Shown: positions 24,235 to 36,108 of the stretch, piece by piece
Layout: every line of letters starts with the position of its first letter
Position numbering within the stretch: the first letter of the stretch is position 1
NCBI GenBank assembly: GCA_030562195.1
Contig: JAUJPP010000005.1
Span: 37,125,106-37,189,105 of the forward strand
Direction: 5' to 3'
Length of the DNA: 64,000 nt
Source of the DNA: Nipponacmea schrenckii
Taxonomy: Eukaryota; Mollusca; Gastropoda; Lottiidae
Notes under the pieces: model-generated
The model's input: only the letters and a program-made list of their open reading frames with translations
Told to the model about the DNA's origin: nothing
The model's database searches: none
Position numbers and translations under genes: made by a program

Positions 24235-26035
24235 TTTACTTCTTTAGTACATGTATGAAGACACAATCAAAATATTATCAAGTAGGTTATTTTCCCAGTA
24301 GATTACTCAAAGTTTGAATCAAACTCAGGCAACACATGTGTGCAGGCTCTTGACATTCTGGCAATGTTAGGGAAAAATTGGGGGAAAGAGAGCAAAAATA
24401 TGAATGTCAACAAATATACACCTTTTTAAACAATGACAGGTCAGAGAAAAAAGCAGAACCTACTTCACTTTTGTGCCTCTTGCTGATTTTAATAGTCCAC
24501 TAAAAGACACTAGGGTGATGTTAAGGATTCTGAATGCTCAAACCAAATAAGCTAGTTAAAATCGTAGACGAAAGGGATTTCGCTTCGCTTCGCGTCGCTA
24601 CGAAATCGCTTGTAACCCTTTAGTTTCTGTTTTATATCCGAGTCCATAAGTGGACTTACTACCCGAGTCAGATGTGCTTAATTCTACACGCTACCTTACT
24701 ATGGATCACAGCTTGTTAGGAATTTGAATATTTCGGAAATGACCGACGCAAATATTTTTTAAATTTCTCTTTCTGGTTTTCAGGCAATAATCTGTAAAGT
24801 AAATCAAATTCGGATGTTTTCACCGGATGTTGATTTATATGTACAGCCTTATGTGGTTTCCGATTTGAAGAGTTTTATTAGAGAGTTATCTAACTTTAAA
24901 AAAGGGCCGAAATAGCAAGTAGTCTAGTAGGTTAAGTATTAAATAATTATAAAATAATAGAGAATATAAAAAAATATAGCGACTGATGAAAATGAATGAA
25001 ATGGACTGAAATATCACTCAAATTCATAATATAATCAAAATAAATACCAAATCGTTTTGTGATATATTATAAAGGATCTTTCTTAAGGATTCGCCTGTGG
25101 GCCTGCAGTTCGCATATTAATGCCTAATCTCGGCCATCTGTACTAATGAATAGTATAACAAATAGAATAGTTTAGTAATCTACTTGAACATTAAAACCGT
25201 TGTGCTGTATATTTCTTTTTTCAATTTGTTTATCCATATATTTCCCCATGGGATTCTATTAGGATTCCCTTTTGTTCATAATCTTTTCAATAGATGTAAT
25301 CCGAACATATTAATACATGTAGTTTGATCTGATTGCATGTTTAAAATGCTAAGCAAATCTATGGCCATTGAATTTTTTTTTCTAAAACTGTTTTTGTTTC
25401 ACCATTATATTGTTTAAGACAGACAGAACTAAGTATTGATAACTTGATATAGGTAGCCTATGTTGTCCAGTGGCGACAACAGCCTCCTGGAACTAGGAGT
25501 ACAAATATAGGCAGACTGACTTTATGACTTTAGCTAACCGCAACTTTGGGGTTTAAATTGCAAACGCAGAAGAGCTACAGACGTACCAAAGGCACATGGA
25601 GCGTTTACCACCAAGTACGAATTAACAAAAATAACATTGATTTGGGTGCATTCTGTCACGAAATCACATAGACTAAAATCTGTTCCTCAAGCTGACAGTC
25701 ATTTAGTAACAGTAAGCCTTACAAATAGTTTGGATACACAGGCTTCTATTTTACTTCTAATATAAACCAAGAACCATCTGAATTATAATAAAAATTCCTG
25801 TATTCATTACACAAGAACTATATGGCCTACTGTGCGGATACTTTTCAATCAATAGATCGACTACCCCTTAGAGATCAAGAGACAAAGCTTTTTCCCATGA
25901 ATTCATCAAATATTTCAATCGGAAATCAACCATAGTGGTTCAGAGGTTTTGTGTATCAAGCTCAGCATGCTGAATGTACGTTCAGTTCCTATTGTACTGT
26001 CAGGTAGTGTTAAAATGATTTGTAACGATTTATAT
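24235..26035. other. DCAF17 upstream region, no gene recognised
   Basis: Contains a CpG-dense patch at about 24570-24610 (TTCGCTTCGCGTCGCTACG), roughly 340 bp upstream of the DCAF17 start codon. It is a possible promoter or 5' UTR position, but there is no direct evidence. The rest holds no supported feature. Confidence 0.35.
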
Positions 26036-26150
26036 AGGGTAATAACCAATACACTTTTAGGGAAATAATCAGCAACAACAATTAGTAAACTTTTAAGACA
26101 AAAATCAATACACTTTTAGGGCAATAATCAGTAAAGTTTTAGGGAAATGG
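26036..26150. repeat. Short degenerate tandem repeat
   Basis: Units of the form CAATACACTTTTAGGGAAAT plus AATCAG recur three to four times with changes. Small and of no evident function. Confidence 0.6.
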
Positions 26151-26357
26151 CCCATGAGCTTTTTGAAAAGGAACGTGAAATTTAGTTGATGAAGTTATTT
26201 TAGTGAACTAATGACTACAGTATGCTTACACTTACACTCTGTGAGACCATACTGGTAATGAATATCATATTTCCCCCTTAGAAAAAAAAAATAAAATCCG
26301 TATTTGTTCATGACAAATTGTTATCTCCTTTGGGAAATCTGCGATATTTTTCATATC

Positions 26358-26455
26358 TTAAGTAAGGGATAGAGGCCAAAGACAAGTTCACTTTGTAAAT
26401 TGAAAAGACAATCAATTTACATAGTGAACTTGTCTGAGGCCCCTATCTTACTTAA
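26358..26455. repeat. 98-bp foldback hairpin
   Basis: The left arm starts TTAAGTAAGGGATAGAGGCC. The right arm ends GAGGCCCCTATCTTACTTAA. They pair over about 44 bp with few mismatches around a loop of roughly 10 nt. It lies about 200 bp upstream of the recombinase relic. It may be a foldback MITE or part of that element. Confidence 0.8.
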
Positions 26456-26659
26456 ACACAGCCAAACCATTATGTGTGACAAAAAAAAGAGGACTGTTGG
26501 AAAGAAGTGGACTATACTTACAGTGAATATTTGTCATCACTATGATCACAAACATAGGAGACTGTTTACAATAAATTGTATTCAGACACCATTTTAAAGT
26601 CTGGTCTCATTAAATTAATCAGAGAAAACTTCATTAGGTCTTCGAGCTAGGGTGAATTA

Positions 26660-27680
26660 TTTCTGACACAATCAACGTTTTCTAAAAAAGATGAAAATGA
26701 TTTAGATACTGATTATATTTTAAGTGATGCTTTGGGCATGGCACATCATCATGTTCCAAATTTTAACATCTCGGATGATGATGGAACTAAAAAAGAAGAA
26801 AAACAGAATGAAATCATAGAAACTACAATCTCATCCAGATTAGCCATGCCTATGAAGGAGAATGACCTGAAAAAATTAATTCAAAGTGGATGTAGCTCTA
26901 AAACGGGCTGTAAATTTATATAACAAATGGTTAAAAGCAGAAAAAAACATTCCATAATAAGGCTACATTATTTGAGAAAATGTGGGCAATTTTACCGCTT
27001 TAGACGACGAAGATTTTTCAGGAATGCGATCTGTATTGGACAGCAAAATGAAAGATCTTTCTAAAAGAAGTCTTGGAATAAATAGAAAATAGGCTGATGT
27101 AATATCTGAAGATGACGAAACTTTGTTGTAGACGAATGGTTTTCTTGGAGATGATACTCCTGAAAAACTGCTTCAAACAATTGTAGTTACTTTGAGATAA
27201 AACTTTGCTCTTCGCGCTGCTCAACATAGAAATCTTCGATATGGAAAATATTCACAAATTTCAGTGAAAATTGATGGTAATGGTAAAAAGTATTTGCAAA
27301 ATATCGAAGATGTTTCAAAGACAAACCGTGGTGGATTATTACATCGTAAAGTAGATCCGAAAGTAACCAGATCATATGCAAATACTTTACAATTGAACGG
27401 TGCCTTGTTCGTCTTTATATGAAAAGTAAGTCAGCCATAGACCTTCTACAAGTAAATCGGATGCATTTTATTTAAGACCAAAGAGGAAAGTGTATGATAT
27501 GGTGTAGTATTGTGATGTTCCTGTAGAAATTCATACACTTCAAAAAACTGTTAAAAAGATATGCGAATCTGCTGGTTTGAAGGGATACTTTACTAGCCAT
27601 TCACTTCTTGCGACAGCAGCAACAAGTAGTACAAGGGAAGTTAATACTCAGTCAAAAGATATATCTATTCATTTATAATT
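26660..27680 (+). pseudogene. Decayed Crypton-type (DUF3504) tyrosine recombinase
   Basis: Homologous to the tyrosine-recombinase domain of Cryptons and of the host ZMYM/QRICH1-type proteins derived from them. Recognisable pieces in order: an acidic N-terminal part; KRAVNLYNKWLKAEKN after a frameshift (about 26899); DDEDFSGMRSVLDSKMKDLS; FLGDDTPEKLLQTIV; FALRAAQHRNLRYG; CLVRLYEKYVSHRPS; DAFYLRPKRK; VWYCDVP; ICESAGLKGYFTSHSLLATA. At least three in-frame stops and two frameshifts are present. In the final box the usual HSLRATAAT is HSLLATAAT, so the catalytic arginine is lost. The tail with the tyrosine is missing. Confidence 0.88.
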
Positions 27681-27689
27681 AGTAATAGT

Positions 27690-29008
27690 AATGTAACTAT
27701 GTCAAATTCTGATGTTAATAAAGAATATGTTCTTGTTTTTCTTTCTTTGGTTATTTTACATTGACAACAGACTGATTATGTTTCAAAAATAGGAGATCGT
27801 TGGCATTAATAAGAGACTCTATTTAACAGCATTAATAGGAGACTCTAACAAAAAACTTCTAGCCTTAATAGAAGACTATATTTGCAAAATAGGGGACTTT
27901 TGGGATAAATAATATTTTAATGCTTGAAAGAATACTTGAGGACTACTAGAACAATGGCTCTCACTCATAGATGTGTTTTAAATCATGATAATATGTGTGG
28001 TTAGGAAAGCTTACAATTATATCTATTTAGCATATTATGTCTAACCCGGACATAAATACGCCATGACATAAATTTCGCTTACATATGCACCTCAGCGGTA
28101 TTTGTAGTCATATTGATGCAGTTTGTTTTTTTATTTCTGTGCATTTACTTGTACGTGTACAATATATTGACATGACCCTTTTTATCTTCTTAAATTTCCC
28201 GAATAAGTTTTTGTAATGTTAATATGCTTGAACAATTCTCAATACCCAAAAAGGAGTCTAACCTAATGTATAAGAATAATACACCAGGACATATTTATTA
28301 AAGGGATACAGCGTCTTTGAATGTACATAAAATTTGAAAATTTGAAAATAAGAGCATTATTCAACAGTAAATATACTTTTGCCATAAATAACACAAAAAT
28401 AAATAAGTATATATGTCAGACAAAGTAAGTAATTATAGTATCCATAATAACTTATTTGACCAATACTGCTTGATAAATAGGTGAAAAGAATGGCGGATCC
28501 GTCCCTTAAAATACTCCCTTATTTGAATATGTCACCCGGTATAAAATAACATGACGTAAGATATTTTTTTAATCTATGAGAATCGAATATCATAAAGTTA
28601 TAACGCTTCAAACAAACGCTTCATATCGTTGTAAAGTACCCTGACTATAATGTTGATAAGGTATTTATGATTTATTTTCTGAAACCTATCTAATGAGTAT
28701 TTTATCAAAGTAATATTGAAATTTGATGTCATGTTTGAAAACGCACCACTTTCACAATCGGACTGTCCCATTGATCTTTGATGTCTTTAGTCACTAATTT
28801 ATTAGGTGGTGACTAGATGAGATGAAATTCCATTGATATTTTGAATATATCAAGTCAGACACTTAGCTAAAGGAGGTTAGGCCTACATGCCCCTCCGCCT
28901 TTCACCTGTAGTAAGAATAATGTGACCCATAACTTCACGCATAATGAGACATTTACGAATATCAAACACACCTTTCAATCGTTTTGATGAGTATTGTTCT
29001 TTTTTCAG
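27690..29008. other. Region upstream of TNFR-like copy 1
   Basis: A degenerate short repeat (TTAATAGGAGACTC type) lies at 27780-27900. A TTAAAGGGATACAGCGTCTT start of the MITE family is at 28298, without a clear right end. From about 28500 the sequence resembles 38770 onward, so it is part of the block duplicated with the TNFR-like gene. Confidence 0.55.
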
Positions 29009-31189
29009 TTCCAGTATATTAAGATATACTGTCCAAATTATGTATCATCGTTCAGTGGTCATAACAGTAGGCCTATTATTGGTAAGATCAATTATTTTAC
29101 TCTATACACTTTTTACTCCATTTGAGTATTCTATCGTATATACCTCCACATCAAGACAAAACCAAAACTATCAAACCACAGTATTTTCAAATAATACCTA
29201 GAGATCTCATAGTGCAAAATGCGATCTGTCAATATCATTTGAATATCGTCAATTTAAAACAGTCTAAGATATTGTTTTTACATTAGTTATATCGTTATCA
29301 AAATAGTTCAAGTCGTTTCAGAACCGTACTAAATCTTGATCAGATTATGTTTCATCTTTCTGTTCAAATTTTATCAGAATCATGTTTGATGCACTTCAAA
29401 TCCATTTAAATCGTTATCAGACGTTAAATCTTGTCTAAGATTAGTTAAATCGATATTCGATATTAGTTGAAAATTATCAAGGACATTAAAGCGTAAAGAG
29501 AAGCATTTACAATTGTCGATTTATGTTAACATTGTGACCCATATCAGTTCACGGATAATGAACATTTTATCGAATATCAAGATCATTTCAATCGTGCATG
29601 AGTATTTTCTTTTCAGTTCCAAATCAGATATCATGTCCAAATTATTATATCGTTCAGTGGTCATAACAGTTAAGCGTTATAGAACATTTAAATTGTGATT
29701 TATTTAATCATTGTCATATCAGTTAATCGTGATAAGACCAGTTTTATCGTCACAAGATCAGTCTAATCGGCATGAGATCAGTTAAATCGATATCATATCA
29801 TTTATATCGTTTTCAGAACAGTTACAGCGTTATCAGAACATTTAAATTGTGATTTATTTAATCCTTGTCATATCAGTTAATCGTGATAAGACCAGTTTTA
29901 TCGTCACAAGATCAGTCTAATCGGCATGAGATCAGTTAAATCGATATCATATCATTTATATCGTTTTCAGAACAGTTACAGCGTTATCAGAACATTTAAA
30001 TTGTGATTTATTTAATCATTGTCATATCAGTTAATCGTGATAAGACCAGTTTTATCGTCACAAGATCAGTCTAATCGGCATGAGATCAGTTAAATCGATA
30101 TCATATCATTTATATCGTTTTCAGAACAGTTAAAGCGTTATGAGAACATTTAAATTGTGATTTATTAAATCATTGTCATATCAGTTAAATCGTGATAAGA
30201 CCAGTTTTATCGTCACGAGATCAGTCTAATCGCCATGAGATCAGTTTAATCGATATCATATCATTTATATCGTTTTCAGAACAGTTACAGCGCTATCAGA
30301 ACATTTAAATTGTGATTTATTAAATCATTGTCATATCAGTTAAATCGTGATAAGACCAGTTTTATCGTCACGAGATCAGTCTATTCGCCATGAGATCAGT
30401 TTAATCGATATCATATCATTTATATCGTTATCAGAACAGTTAAAGCGTTATCAGAATATTTAAATCGTGGTTTATTAAATCGTTGCCATATCAATTGAAT
30501 CGTGATCAGATCAGTTTTATCGTCACGAGATCAGTTTAATCGCCATGAAATCACTTAAATTGACATCGTATCACATATATCGTTATCAGAACAGTTAAAG
30601 CGTTATCAGAACATTTAAATCGTGGTTTATTAAATCATTGCCATATCAGTTGAATCGTGATAAGACCAGTTTTATCGTCACGAGATCAGCTTAATCGCCA
30701 TGCAATCAGTTTAATCGATATCATATCAATTAAATTTTCATAAATCCATTTAATTCGTTATCACGTCAGTTAAATTGTGATAGGAACAGTTAACTTGTGA
30801 TCGGAAGTTAAATAGTGTGAAGTCGTCGGTTTGTCATTTTAGTTGATCCATTTTCATTTTAGATACAAGGAACAACATCGGCCCCAATTGATTGTAATAA
30901 ATGTCCCCTTGGTACCTTCTTGGAAAAAGCATGTGAATGTAAAACTTGTCCTGAGGGAACTTTCAACCAAAACTCAGATCTTTCACAATCGTGCGACGAG
31001 TGCTCTATATGTGAGATGACCCAGATTGTAATCAAGGATTGTACCCCGACTACTGATACTGTCTGTGGATGTCCAGAAGGAATGGTGTGGACGAGTTTTG
31101 GGGCAGATGGAATGTGTTCAAAGAACATACAAAAGCAACACCATGATCATCGACATCATCACAATCACCATCATAAGAAATCTCAATAA
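29009..31189 (+). CDS. Secreted TNFR-like cysteine-rich protein with His-rich tail, copy 1
   Basis: Two coding exons. Exon 1 (29009-29081) lies after TTTTTTCAG; its ATG at 29040 encodes MYHRSVVITVGLLL and it ends at a GTAAG donor. Exon 2 (30863-31189) follows CATTTTAG and continues IQGTTSAPIDCNKCP in phase. The 122-residue product starts with a signal peptide, probably cut near TTSA. Two TNF-receptor-type cysteine-rich repeats follow, with the hallmarks CPLGTF, CKTCPEGTF, CDECSICEM and CTPTTDTVCGCPEG. The tail is HHDHRHHHNHHHKKSQ. There is no transmembrane segment or death domain, so a soluble ligand-binding or decoy role is inferred. The acceptor before exon 1 implies an unseen 5' UTR exon. 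The intron holds a 154-bp array. A near-identical paralogue lies 10 kb downstream. Confidence 0.85.
29617..29672 (+). pseudogene. Relic duplicate of TNFR-like exon 1
   Basis: After TTTTCAG, TTCCAAATCAGATATCATGT leads into a frame MSKLLYRSVVITV, matching MYHRSVVITV of the real exon 1. Homology stops at GTCATAACAGT and no donor follows; the sequence runs into the 154-bp array. It lies inside intron 1 of copy 1. Confidence 0.75.
29673..30770. repeat. 154-bp higher-order array in the TNFR-like copy 1 intron
   Basis: About seven copies with GCGTTATCAGAACATTTAAA landmarks at 29674, 29827, 29981, 30135, 30290, 30445 and 30600, spaced 153-155 bp. Each unit is itself about eight related segments of 16-22 bp (for example GTGATAAGACCAGTTTTATC, GTCACGAGATCAGTCTAATC). 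Loose single segments continue at 29221-29500, and similar ones occur in the introns of the other copies. Confidence 0.93.
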
Positions 31190-31668
31190 CATTTATTCAT
31201 TATCAAAAATATATTACATAGGCTAAAAAGGGAGTCCTTTTTATTATTTTGCTGTACAATTCCGGGATAATTGACATGAAGTGGTCAGTTGTACTTCTGA
31301 AAAGTTACCAAATGGAATAATTTGTTTTATCTGCTTTTATATAAAGACTGTTGTGCTGTATTTTGGCTATTTGTTTTTATGCAGTGATATTTATTTCTAT
31401 TCGTGCACATGTACAATAATCTGACGTTACATATTTTAGTCTGTCGACGAGTCATAAATCATTGAATAGAGAAAATCAGGTCCTTTTTTATTTTAAAATC
31501 CATATTGATGGGGAATAAATACATAGTGAGTTAGATTTCCATTCGAAAAATAAAACCAAAATTTACAAAAAATATGATTATGAATTTTTGTCATATATCT
31601 TTAAAAAGAGAACCAAATGAGCATTGATAATTTGTAAAGTTCAACTCTTTGCGTACGTAAGAGATTTA
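31190..31668. other. 3' flank of TNFR-like copy 1
   Basis: No gene. AATAAA at about 31515 is a possible poly(A) signal but is 330 bp from the stop. Otherwise AT-rich sequence. Confidence 0.4.
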
Positions 31669-31779
31669 GTCCAAAATTTGCCGACTCTATTTCCAGCCTC
31701 TGATAGCTATTTGCAAAGATATGGCTGGGGAGAGTCAGAAAAACTAGGCACCAAAAAACATGGAATTTTCCGCACCTAC
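31669..31779. mobile_element. End fragment of the GTCCGAAAC element family
   Basis: Matches 11961-12074 and the ends of 55352-55981: TTGCCGACTCTATTTCCAGC, CTCTGATAGCTATTTG, then GGCTGGGGAGAGTCAGAAAA and CTAGGCACC. It can form the same hairpin. No second end was found nearby. Confidence 0.75.
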
Positions 31780-31849
31780 ATTACATTCCACCTGAATTTA
31801 CATTGTTTTTGTGAGTAGGCTATCAATAGTCAGAACAATTTGAATTGCA

Positions 31850-32150
31850 TAAGACAGATTGTACTTTTGATCAGTTCATTTATCACTGACATGAAAAAAT
31901 TAGTTCCACAGAAGTCTGTGACCTAGTGTACATTCCACATAGGAAAACGGATAATTGTCTATTTGTAAAATTCATCCATTGTATGAATCAGATCTGTTTA
32001 GATTTCCTTCGAGTTAAGTAAACCATTGATAAGAAACTTCGTTGATTCTAATGTTTTAAAAAACTAAAGACCTGTTTAAATTCAATTTTGTCACAGAGTT
32101 CTAGTAAAATGCCTCGGTATCCAGTTGAAGAATTAAATGCAGAATGACAA
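31850..32150 (+). mobile_element. Internally deleted LINE fragment
   Basis: Two stretches match the adjacent LINE copy at 32160-33030 with the part between them missing. Near 31856 lies AAGACAGATTGTACTTTTGA with the ACTGACATGAAAAAA piece. Near 32045 lies TTGATTCTAATGTTTTAAAA with AACTAAAGACCTGTTT. It is a second, rearranged copy of the same CR1/L2-type element. Confidence 0.7.
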
Positions 32151-32159
32151 GTCGAGTAG

Positions 32160-33030
32160 GACCAAGATGACTGATTGTCGCGTATCAATCTCCCGATAAA
32201 TATCATAAATTAATTGAGAATGCTAAATGTGAATATTATTCTGCTAAAATCATTAACAGAACAATTCAACAAAAAGTTCTTTATAAAGTTGTGAATATAC
32301 TTCTTGATCATAATGCTGAAAAAAACATACTCCAGACTGTGAGAGTGACGAAACTTTAGCCAATTCATTTTCAGACTTTAACTCTTGCAAAATATTAAAA
32401 ATCATATGTGAACTGGAAGCTATTAATAAATTTTTACATTCAATGTAAACCAATTTGACATTGATAAGACAGATTGTACTTTAAATGATTCCAAGTTCCT
32501 TAACTCCACTGACATGAAAAAACTCATTAGTTCCACAGCCCCAAAGTCATGTGCTCTAGTTCCCATTCCTACACCTATCTGGAAATACTGTATTGATGAA
32601 TTGTCCCCTATAATATGTAACATTATTAATTCTTGTATAGAATCAGCATCTGTTCCTAATATATTTACGTTAGCTTATGTAACACCATTAATTAAGAAAC
32701 CTTCGCTTGATTCTAATGTTTTAAAAAACTAAAGACCTGTTTCAAATTTAAGTTTTATTTCCAAGTTGCTAGAAAAATGCATTGCTTCTCAGTTGAAAAG
32801 TTACATAGCAGATAACAATTTATTTGAAGCTTTTCAGAGTGCTTACAAGAGACACCATTCCATCGAAACTTCCTTAATTCGTGTGTTTAATGATATTCTA
32901 CTTGATATTGATAAAAAGAAATGTCCAATTCTACTACTTCTCGATTTATCTGCTGCATTTAATACGTTGATATCTCTATATATCTACGCCTATATAAGCC
33001 CTCTCCAGACAAACATATTTTACAGATAAA
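32160..33030 (+). mobile_element. Decayed CR1/L2-type LINE reverse transcriptase
   Basis: Pieces of the LINE ORF2 in order: PDKYHKLIENAKCEYYSAKI; LYKVVNILLDHN; then at 32514 onward MKKLISSTAPKSCALVPIPT, IWKYCIDELSPIICNIINSC and LDSNVLKN with a stop where RPVSNLSF continues; then LLEKCIASQLKSYIADNN, FQSAYKRHHSIETSLIR and LLLLDLSAAFNT (RT motif A). The catalytic FADD box is absent and the match stops just after motif A. There are in-frame stops and frameshifts, so it is inactive. Confidence 0.85.
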
Positions 33031-33156
33031 CATATTTACAGACAAAAATATTTACAGACAAACATAGAAAATAGAGAATTATTTACATTCAAACATAACA
33101 TACAGATATATACTCTGGATGAGAATGGTGAAAGTACGTTTGATAGTTTTGAAGTA

Positions 33157-33385
33157 TTATATCTTGAATCTTCTGCTGATGTCGAAAAAGTTATGAATTT
33201 GTTCGAAAATTTTTCTAGAGGTGTCTATATCATCTGGAATGCCGAAAAGGAGAATATCGATGTTGTGATAGATTATAGGTAAGAGTAGGATAGATAGGTT
33301 CCTGGCATCTGAATGTAAGGGGCATTCTAAGAGAAAATGGTAAGTATCTTCATTTGAATGACCACAATTGCAAAATCAAAATCTT
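33157..33385 (-). mobile_element. LINE ORF2 C-terminal fragment (Cys/His box)
   Basis: A minus-strand frame reads FCNCGHSNEDTYHFLLECPL and continues about 50 residues to a stop at 33157. CxCG...E..HFLLxCP is the C-terminal box of several non-LTR families. It lies opposite in strand to the LINE pieces around it, so it is a separate insertion. Confidence 0.7.
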
Positions 33386-33389
33386 ATTG

Positions 33390-33500
33390 TTAACTTTTAA
33401 TTGTTTACACAATTAAGCTCCTTCATATTTAATTGAATTAATAGATAGCTATACTCCATGCACCCGAACGCTAGAAAACAGATATTATCTATTCTCCGGC
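33390..33500 (+). mobile_element. LINE 3' end fragment
   Basis: Plus-strand frame NCLHN-stop-APSYLIELIDSYTP, matching the conserved C-terminal stretch (YKxLNxxAPxYL) of CR1/L2-like LINEs. One stop interrupts it. Confidence 0.6.
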
Positions 33501-33504
33501 GATC

Positions 33505-33845
33505 ATGGACACTACCGCAAAAAAAAAAAAAACACACAACACTCCAATGCGCAACCCGTCCAAAACACACAAGAACACGTGCATAAAACGGACAAACCCA
33601 CCCCCGACGACCAAGCTCACGACCGCAAAAACATATATTATTTCAACGTACAATTGTTTTAAAATACACAAGTACATGTGTATAAAATGGACAGATTTAT
33701 CTTGCGGCGATCAAGTACATGACTGCAAAAATCATATATCATTTCAACGTACAATTCGTTTTAAAATACACAAGTACATGCGTATAAAATGGACAGATTC
33801 ATCTTTCGGCGATCAAGCACATGACCGCAAAAACCAAGGAATAGA
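33505..33845. repeat. About 103-bp tandem repeat
   Basis: Three copies of a unit with TACACAAGTACATGTGTATA, AAATGGACAGATT and CGATCAAGTACATGAC. A single related copy lies at 50240-50350. The open frame here is a by-product of the repeat. Confidence 0.8.
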
Positions 33846-34019
33846 CTAGTACATGTGCATGAGACGATCAGATATCAATACATTCAAAGAAGAAAAAAAG
33901 ATAGTTATTAGTAAGCAAGTCTATAGTTGGTCAATATTTAAACAAAAGAATATGTACATGAGAAGTTAAGGCAGCGAAGGTGGACAACAGTCAGTAGTTG
34001 TGAAAAGACTACCTGTGTG

Positions 34020-35710
34020 ACAGGAAATATGCTTATGCTAGGGAAAGATTACCAATAATCATCCTTCGAAAAGTTTTAAAATCTGATGCTGATTTGATAT
34101 TTTCGCCTAACCATTCCATAAAATTGTTCCTTTGTATTTGATACTTTGTAATCAAATTGATCCGTGGTTTTTGCACCAAAAGTTTTGAATTTATGTTAGA
34201 ATTAGGCGTCTGTTTATAGTTGAGGCTTGAAAGGTAGGAAGGAGACACGTTGTTTAGAGTTTTATACATAAATTTATACGAATTAAAATAATGCCTGGTT
34301 TTAATGTAAAAAAATATTAAGCCTTTTAAGATTCAGTGACAAATCAGTATTGTACTTAGAACCAAGAATTAATTTATAAGCAATTTTTTGTTGCCTATGT
34401 AAAATATCGGCCGATGCAATGTCGTGAGAATCCCAAATAATTGAACAATAATCCAAGTATGGTTGAAAGTGATATTTATAAAAAATAGATCTGTATTTTT
34501 CAGGCATGATCTTTCTTAACTGTCGCAGTTGAAATAACTTAGTATTTAAAATTTTAGCAACGAACTTTACGTGCGGAGTCCATGAGAGATTTTAATTCAC
34601 AATAACACCTAGTAATTTAAAGTTTTCAACTTGTTCAATAAATTGATTATTAAGTTCAATTGATAAATCTGCTGAATATCTTCTTTTTTTGAGCAGTTGT
34701 AATTAACGTACATTTGGTTTTATTTTCATTTAAAATCATGACATTAAAAGAACACCTGTTTAAGACTGCATCAGTATCTTCTTGCAATTTTAATTGTATG
34801 TTAGTTACCGATTTACCAGAAGTATAAATCGTAGTATCATCAGTAAAAAGATCACAGTTAGAGTTAATATGCAATGGTAAATCATTGATATAAAGATTAA
34901 ACAACAAGGGATTGCTGTTTCTGTACTGTGAAATGGTTTATAGGCACTTTGGAATGGATTAGCTAGTTCATTAAGAAGAATGTGTTGGTTTAATTGGATC
35001 ATTACACATCTCTCTATAACTTTAGATATATAGATGACTAACAGGTCTACAATTTTTAAGGAAATCGGGATCCAATGTTGTTTTTTTATTCAATGGTCTT
35101 ATGATAGCTTCTTTCATTTTATCTTGAAAAACTCCTGTCTCTTGGGATGAATTTACTATTTTTGAAATTGGTGTAATGAATATCTCGATATTCTCCTTCA
35201 GAGGCCATGTTGGTAGTGGATCTAGTTCACAAGATTTTGTTTTGGTTTGGTTGATGATGGTTATCAGCTCATCTTCTTTGTATGTTTGATTTGTGGAAAA
35301 GGTTGTCGATGATAATATTTTATGGGTTGATGGAGATACCAGTAAGCTCTGTTTTGATGTTATGTCTAATCTGATTTTTAATATTTTGTCGTTAAAACAC
35401 TGATTGAATGTTTCAGCCAGAGTTGATTCTGATTCATGCTCAGGTAAAATGTTGTTGCTCTTAGAATTGTCCATAAGTTCGTCAACTATTTTATACAATT
35501 GTTTAGGATTTGAAGTCGATTGTGATAGCTGGTTATTGTAATAGTCTATCTTAGCTGTTTCGATTAGGTTTTTAACAGTTTTTATTTAACGCTTAAATTC
35601 ATCTTTATCAGTATCAAGTTTGGAATGAGTCCACACTCTTTCCGACTTTCTTCTCTTCTTTCTGGCATCACGTATTTCTTGATTGAACCAAGGGTATATA
35701 CAATTAAAGC
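34020..35710 (-). mobile_element. CR1/L2-type LINE, 3' part, internally deleted
   Basis: Read on the minus strand: PWFNQEIRDARKKRRKSERV (about 35690); 35022-35498 with CELDPLPTWPLKENIEIF, KMKEAIIRPLNKKTTLDPDF and LKNCRPVS; FQSAYKPFHSTETA, after which the palm is deleted and the frame resumes at LLFNLYINDLPL; FTDDTTIYTSGK (the FADD box); NVMILNENKTKC; YKYHFQPYLDYCSIIW; HRQQKIAYKLI; MYKTLNNVSPSYLSSL. Gaps, stops and frameshifts show it is dead. It is a different family member from the plus-strand copy at 32160. Confidence 0.88.
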
Positions 35711-36093
35711 AAACAAAAAATATTGCACTGGAAATTAGGCTACTTAATTAGATAATATATATAACTGGTCTTTATAACTATAAAAACTAAGTGATACATA
35801 TTAACTATAGCTATGTACGGCAACGTTATACTCGATAAATAATCACTATATTTAAACACATTATTACAAACTAAATAATTAAAATGATAACCTATCCTAA
35901 GAGGGGTGTAAAGGATACTAAATACAATTAGTTATAGCAATCTAATTAAAACATTCTAAAATGATGATTACATTTTCAAAACCCGTTTTTACTACTTGTT
36001 GAAATACTATATGCTAATATGATGAATAGATTTAATAAGCCTGGCTCTGACATGAGTCAACATAAATGGCTACTATGGCTAATTACACTCCCC
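35711..36093. other. Intergenic, nothing recognised
   Basis: AT-rich, no feature seen. Confidence 0.4.
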
Positions 36094-36108
36094 CAAGGCA
36101 AACTTAGA

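Noticed and set aside
33505..33849. 114-codon Lys/Thr-rich frame
   Set aside because: It is formed by the 103-bp tandem repeat; the repeat also occurs elsewhere as non-coding DNA.
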